A DNA stretch of 64,000 nt from Haliotis asinina (taxonomy: Eukaryota; Mollusca; Gastropoda; Lepetellida; Haliotidae): the NCBI RefSeq assembly GCF_037392515.1, contig NC_090283.1:12840501-12904500 (forward strand), in the 5' to 3' direction. A program made the translations under genes and the position numbers. Below the pieces are notes generated by a model. The model was not told the origin of the DNA, did no database searches, and saw only the letters and a program-made list of their open reading frames with translations. Shown here one piece after another: positions 58,931 through 64,000 of the stretch (its first letter is position 1; every line of letters begins with the position of its first letter).

Positions 58931-60654
58931 GCGTCAGCGACATTTAACACAAACTTAAGAAATTATTAACACTTGAATAAATCTTTGGTGATGATTATGC
59001 ATCCCTGGTTCATAGTCTACGCTCTATTTTGAAGTTTAAATCTGTATTAACATGCATGAAATACACAAGGTGCTATTGTGTCTTTGTCAGGTAATAAAAT
59101 TCTTGTTGTGCTATAGAAAAATACGACAGTAGTGTTTCCCATTTTCACGTCAGCCACTTTGTACTAAATCAAACCAGTCATTTTATACATTTAATGTTGG
59201 CGTTGGATATTGTCAACCCTAATCGCCACACGTATGGAAACACATGCTATGACATCATTTAAAATTTTCATGAAACTCCCGTATTATATAATGTCTTAAA
59301 TCACCCCAAGACACAGATTGAATAACGAGCTCACGATTCTCCTCTGCTTTAGCGAACAAATGTCTGATACTAGCATTAAACATGCAAAGATGCACTTTGA
59401 AATGATGATGTATGGCGAATTTTCTTTAAGTTTCACGGTCACAATCAACTGTGCCACTCTCAGACTTATTAAATGTTCACGTGTGCAATTGCATAATACA
59501 ATGGGACATTTCATAGTCTTGTAATGAACCATGACATGCCAAATCAGTTTGAAATGTGTTGCTGACTGCCAGTTTGACACTCCACTAAAATGAAACGTGT
59601 GCAAAGTCACACTTCCGCTGGTACCGGAAACGCTACTGGTTGACGTTTACGATGTCGTAAATGTCAACACTGGGATTTTACTGATGCATTCCTTTGATTT
59701 GCTCCTTAAATGACAAAGTGATCTTCAAGCACCCCGAGGTTCCTGTCCTGTTAAATGTTTGTAGACAACAGGATTTGGGTTTCAGCCAAGACCACTGCTG
59801 AACAACATTTGTACTAGTACGCAGTTATTTAAAGTCAGTTGAGATAGCTAGACGTGTCAGAGTGACGCATTTTCGCCTCAGGGTATTTATTTCAGAGATT
59901 CATTGTCAAACTGAGTTGGAAAGTATTTTACAACCAATTCCATCGATGTTCCCGCCATGATATTACTGATATAATGCTAAACACCAAAATAACTCACTCA
60001 CTCACACTTTACATACTCTCATTTATGGACCGCATAAGAACAAAGGGTTCGGATAAACGCAGTTTTGAACAATATTACATTTACATCCCTGATGTGTCAG
60101 CTTTATGCAAGGGGCAGATAAACATTTACCATTCTGATAGAGCTAGGTCCAAGAGCTTGGACATGTGCTGAACGTTTGAAAAATTGCAGCAAGGCAAATC
60201 AACCCCACGGTCACGCGATTTAGGCACTAGCCATGCCGCCAAATCTGTTGGCTGTAACACTTTCATCTGTCCAGCGCCAGTATCCGCTTCCAAACTGTCT
60301 AGCACACATAGGCACATAACGGCATTCAGTCCGCTGGGTGTATCTAGCAAAATAGCATTTCAAAATCCAGAAGCGTCATGTCTGCTAGCCGCTCATACCA
60401 TTCATAAAACGTTGGGCATATTCCGTTTTCAGAACATACCAGAAGCCAATGTCAATCCATATGGAAAAAGGTAATATTTATCCATTCAGGTGAAACATTT
60501 CAAAAGGAATGGAATACATTGTCACATTTTCCTTTACTTTCTTTTCACCCTCTTTTTCCTCCATGGCTTCATCACTTGCATTTTATCAATCTTGAAAATT
60601 CAATATCTTCTACAATTTTAGATAGTATATACAATATATTAAAAATGTATTAAC
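58930..60654. other. No gene recognised; SINE-T tail at 59944-60004
   Basis: CGCCATGATATTACTGATAT and AACTCACTCACTCAC form a SINE 3' end. The open frames at 59296-59610 and 60184-60474 have no recognisable domain and no support. Confidence 0.35.
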
Positions 60655-60872
60655 AGCTATTCTGAATCTTTAGCAACCAATGCTTGTCATATGGTTCGAT
60701 TAACAGGTTTGGGTGGTTTGGTTGATATCTGACAGCTTATCCCAAAAGCGTATGTCAATCGCTGTTGATCACTGGATTGTCTCGCCCACATCCGCTTATT
60801 TACAGACCACCACTATCCAGCTGGAATATTTTTGAATGCCGCGTTAAATAACAAGCAAACAAACAATAACTG
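60655..60872 (+). repeat. SINE-C diverged copy
   Basis: TCTTTAGCAACCAATGCTTGTC, TTGATCACTGGATTGTCTCG, TTATTTACAGACCACCACTA and ATGCCGCGTTAAATAAC match the family. Confidence 0.7.
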
Positions 60873-61095
60873 CTTCGACACCAAACAACTCTGGGTACAA
60901 GTGACAAATGCCACGATACATATCCCTTTTTAACATCTTATCGATGATCTTCAGGCTCACATTAGTTGTTTTTTGTTGATGTTACAGTATGCACGGGCAA
61001 TATTTCAGTTACACGACATTTGCCGTAAATAATAGTCTACGGACATGACAAATCACTGATCGATAATATGAACAGCGGCCCCGAGAAGATGGAAT

Positions 61096-61400
61096 GAACG
61101 ATAATCGAAAATCAGCAAACGATACTCATCCAATTTTCCGATCATAAAATTACTTTTACGCCCCAGCATTCATCATTTTACAAAAATAACAAACGATAAT
61201 CGACAATTAAGCAACGACAAGCATCCACTTCACCGATTGTAAAAAAAATCCTTTTACGTCATCTTTTAGCCACAAAAGGCATCATTTTACAACACCAGAA
61301 TAACGAACGATAATCGACAATCAACCAACGATAATCATTCAATTCACCGATCGTAAAATTTCCTTTCATGTCATCTATTGCCTACAGCAACCATCAATTT
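61096..61400. repeat. Three degenerate tandem units of about 105 bp with AACGATAATCGA
   Basis: Each unit starts AACGATAATCGA and continues with CAATTTTCCGATCATAAAAT-type and TTTTACG..ATCATTTTAC blocks. Confidence 0.75.
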
Positions 61401-63260
61401 ACCCGCAGTTGCAGCCGTGAAGAAGTAGCGATAACAGCTTATAGATGGTCTCTAGGCGCGCTGTACAACATAGTTAGCAGTTGAAATTGGGGCAATTTAT
61501 TGCCACAACCTTACCTATTTGCGCCAAAGGTAATTTGGGCGACATGTATTACCTCCCCCTTATAGTCCTATTTCTTATCGGTATTGTGGTCATGTAAATA
61601 GCACTCAGTAAATTAAAGATTAATTTGTAATCAACAATCAGGTATCGAAATTGTATTTTTGACCTTACGATCAAGATAGAGCTTAGAACAACTTGATATG
61701 TTTTATATAAATACTGCAACAGTAGCTACGAGAGCTAGTTCAAGTGCTTCCGCTCCAAGGCGGAGTGTTTACCCCCAGTGACACTAGACCTTGGGTTCGA
61801 AAAAGTGTTATTGTGAATTATTAACGACAAACGTGGCTTCTCACCCAAGTCCATGGTGGCAGGAATTAAATCCCGCAAGCTTCGCTTTGTATCTTAGCAC
61901 AGCCAACACCATGTGAAAAAAGCTCTGGGTTGCGTGATTTGGCGATGTATATTGTTCTGATTGAGCCCTGAGATAGCTTTGATTGGCCACTTGCCGTGTG
62001 TCGGAGTTCGAACCCCAGCGTTCTTTTCTCACGAGGAAACTGACTTAATATCTCGCTCGCATCACCCATGGGAGGGCCAATTCACGTGCCGCGTTGGAAG
62101 GTTTCGGACCTCTTTGATTGGAATTCAAGAAGGTCGCGAAGCTACCAGAATCAACAGGCGATATATTTCTCGGACATTGATACACAGTTAATCAACAAAT
62201 TGGCAAAAATCAATATTTAATGATCAATGACACGCAAAGTGTACGTTTTCTTAGGCGCTGTCAAGTGATCAAAGTTTTCCTACTTGAGTATTCAATTTCG
62301 TTCAGGTTGATAAGACAAATTAAGGATCGTACGCAAGTTTTTCATTCGGGATGGCGCGTGTCAAACGCCTGTATCGACAGTGCTACCCTAGCCTATGTAA
62401 TTAGATACATTGAAGCTATGGCCACGGAGCCTCTCGCCACTTACCCTAAGGTGGTCTGGCATCACTTGAGTTCTCCTTCAGCTGGATACTCCGTGAACAT
62501 TGCAGACAGCTGTGGGAAGCAGGAGAGCATTCGTCCCAACGCTGGGGAGGTCGGCGGGATCGGATTAACGTAGCACAAGTGTTTATGCAACCTATACCAT
62601 ACGTTCTTTTAATTGATAAACCCCTTAGTTTAATATTCAATTAATTCTTAATTCGTTTTAGTTTTATGAGGTGCATGTTTCTACGTGTGCGCCTTTCGTT
62701 TCCACAACTGAGCCTGTATTTCGAAATTGTAATTGTTGCATAATGAATGTTTTTGCTTTAAATTATACTGTGGGCGATGTGTCTTGCTGTGCTGCATATA
62801 CTAATTGTGTTCAGAAATGGCTCCCTGGTTGCTCTATATTTCGCTGTAACAAGGCTTCTTAAAACTCATTAACTTTTTGTTGAATGTGGACTCAATATTA
62901 ATGTTGAAGATTGACTGTAATCAACGGTTACCCCCAAACCTGTTTGTTTTTCTGTTTTTGAATGTCAAACCATCTATATTTTGATTACACCACAAATTAC
63001 CCAGTTTGCAGATTACCCATCCTAACCATGAAAGTCCAGTGATTGATATCATGAGCAAACCAAGACGTTAGCACACAACAGGAAACCTTGCCAAAGATCT
63101 TCGAATTCATTACGCCGTGTCAAACAATCGCTGGCTATAGGGTATTAACCCAATCCCAAAGTGTAGGCACGAATGTATTTTAGAAAAAGAGGCGATAAAC
63201 TGAGTGAAATATTTCCCTTCTTGTAGCGAACTAACACTTCATTATTGGTCATGATCGGCT
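61401..63260. other. No gene recognised
   Basis: A weak SINE-C trace lies near 63010-63065 (TCCAGTGATTGATATCATGAG). The frames 62220-62573 and 62671-62862 lack splice or family support. Confidence 0.35.
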
Positions 63261-63262
63261 TG

Positions 63263-63436
63263 GGGCGGTGGGGTAGCCTAGTGGTTAAAGCCTTCGCTCT
63301 TCACGCTGAAGGTAAGGGTTCGATTCTCAATATGGGTGCATATATATACGCATAGCCCATTTCCGGTGTCCCCTGTCGTGATATTACTGGAATGTTGCTA
63401 TACGCGGTGTAAAACCTAAATCACTCACTCACTCAC
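63263..63436 (+). repeat. SINE-T copy, best preserved
   Basis: GGGGCGGTGGGGTAGCCTAG, TGGTTAAAGCC (A box), AAGGGTTCGATTCTC (B box), CCCATTTCCGGTGTCCCC, GTCGTGATATTACTGGAAT and CACTCACTCACTCAC give a complete element. Confidence 0.9.
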
Positions 63437-63522
63437 GTGATCGTGTAACTTATCACATGACTTGACGTAACAGGACAGTCATCTGAGAGTTACATTTATG
63501 ATATTGGCATCATTTCTCGCAT

Positions 63523-63690
63523 GAGTGAGTGAGTTAGTGATGTTTTACGCCGCTTTGGTAATATTCCCGCAATATCGCCAGAAATGGGCTGCACCCATGT
63601 AGAGAATTAAAATCGGTTCCACGGCAGGGAGAGCTAATGTTTCAACAACTAGGGGACCCAACCGCACTCCTGTTTGAAGTATTCGCGATA
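63523..63690 (-). repeat. SINE-T copy, 5' part diverged
   Basis: GTGAGTGAGTTAGTGATGTT, TTACGCCGCTTTGGTAATAT and CGCCAGAAATGGGCTGCACC are the reversed 3' half. Confidence 0.7.
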
Positions 63691-64000
63691 AGACCGTTTT
63701 CATTTTCATAAGAAATCTAATTCTGAAGGCAGAGCAGCAATCACTGGCTAGTCTGGTCCAGACTCGATTTGTTAAAACACAACATCGTACACTTGTAATA
63801 CTGCTGTAAGAAATATATACTTTGGTGTCATAGTCACAGTCACAGTCACAATTGTACAATCGACACACTGCTTTACGCAGAGATTTCTTATGTGAAAAGG
63901 GTTATGTTGATTCTGTTTACGATTCAGACGTGTGGCACATGAATCACTATGGAAATGCAATGATACCAGGTGTTAGGCTCCATAAAAAATGTTTCTCGGG

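Noticed and set aside
60184-60474. 96-residue frame with an overlapping antisense frame
   Set aside because: No domain or splice evidence; both strands are open, which fits base composition.
62220-62573. 117-residue frame
   Set aside because: No recognisable domain, normal for chance frames of this length, and no promoter or paralogue seen.
62671-62862. 63-residue Cys-rich frame with CC and C-x5-C spacing
   Set aside because: No signal peptide, no splice or family support; it may be chance.
63263-63436. True tRNA gene
   Set aside because: A and B boxes are present but no cloverleaf closes, and the same head is followed by the SINE body in many copies.

Overview
The window reads as animal nuclear DNA, most likely from a gastropod mollusc and plausibly an abalone-like vetigastropod. 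The evidence is AT-rich intergenic DNA, small GT-AG exons scattered in long introns, and many short interspersed repeats ending in GCGGCGTAAAAC followed by CTCACTCACTC, a tail I associate with abalone-type genomes. The taxon is an inference, because no database could be searched.

The left 39.5 kb is a tandem array of one secreted-protein gene family, all on the + strand. One copy (C, 20333-28089) can be read as a complete ten-exon gene whose exon lengths and phases sum to 496 codons (495 residues plus stop). Its product has a signal peptide, a short propeptide ending in a furin-type RPKR site, and a zinc-metallopeptidase-like domain with HEFAH and a downstream EYFAE motif. A Ser/Gly linker and three six-cysteine ShKT domains follow. 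The last three exons of another copy (gene 1, 219-2167) enter from the left edge and look intact, with a Gly-Thr repeat as linker. Between them lie a fossil copy (P0, 7.4-8.7 kb), a shortened copy with its own TATA promoter (A, 11.9-14.9 kb) and a two-part fossil (B, 17.0-18.3 kb). To the right lies a nearly full-length but broken copy (D, 30.1-39.5 kb). Flanking DNA is duplicated with the genes, so the array grew by unequal tandem duplication. Copies A, B, C and D each carry a related first exon and a shared proximal promoter block with CACGTG; only A and D keep a clear TATA box.

Transposon debris sits inside and around the array. It includes a 5'-truncated L1/Tx1-like LINE inserted in a minisatellite (3.4-4.35 kb), a decayed Tc1/mariner transposase in an intron of copy D (about 31.9-32.6 kb), and about thirty copies of two SINE-like families that share a 3' tail. 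A near-perfect 77-bp-arm palindrome with a hammerhead-like core lies in intron 6 of copy C.

The right 24.5 kb (39.5-64 kb) holds no gene I can support. It contains SINEs, two terminal-inverted-repeat MITEs, a 52-bp satellite, a ~195-bp direct repeat, several degenerate tandem repeats and one CpG- and CRE/E-box-rich stretch (56.3-56.7 kb) that could be a promoter.
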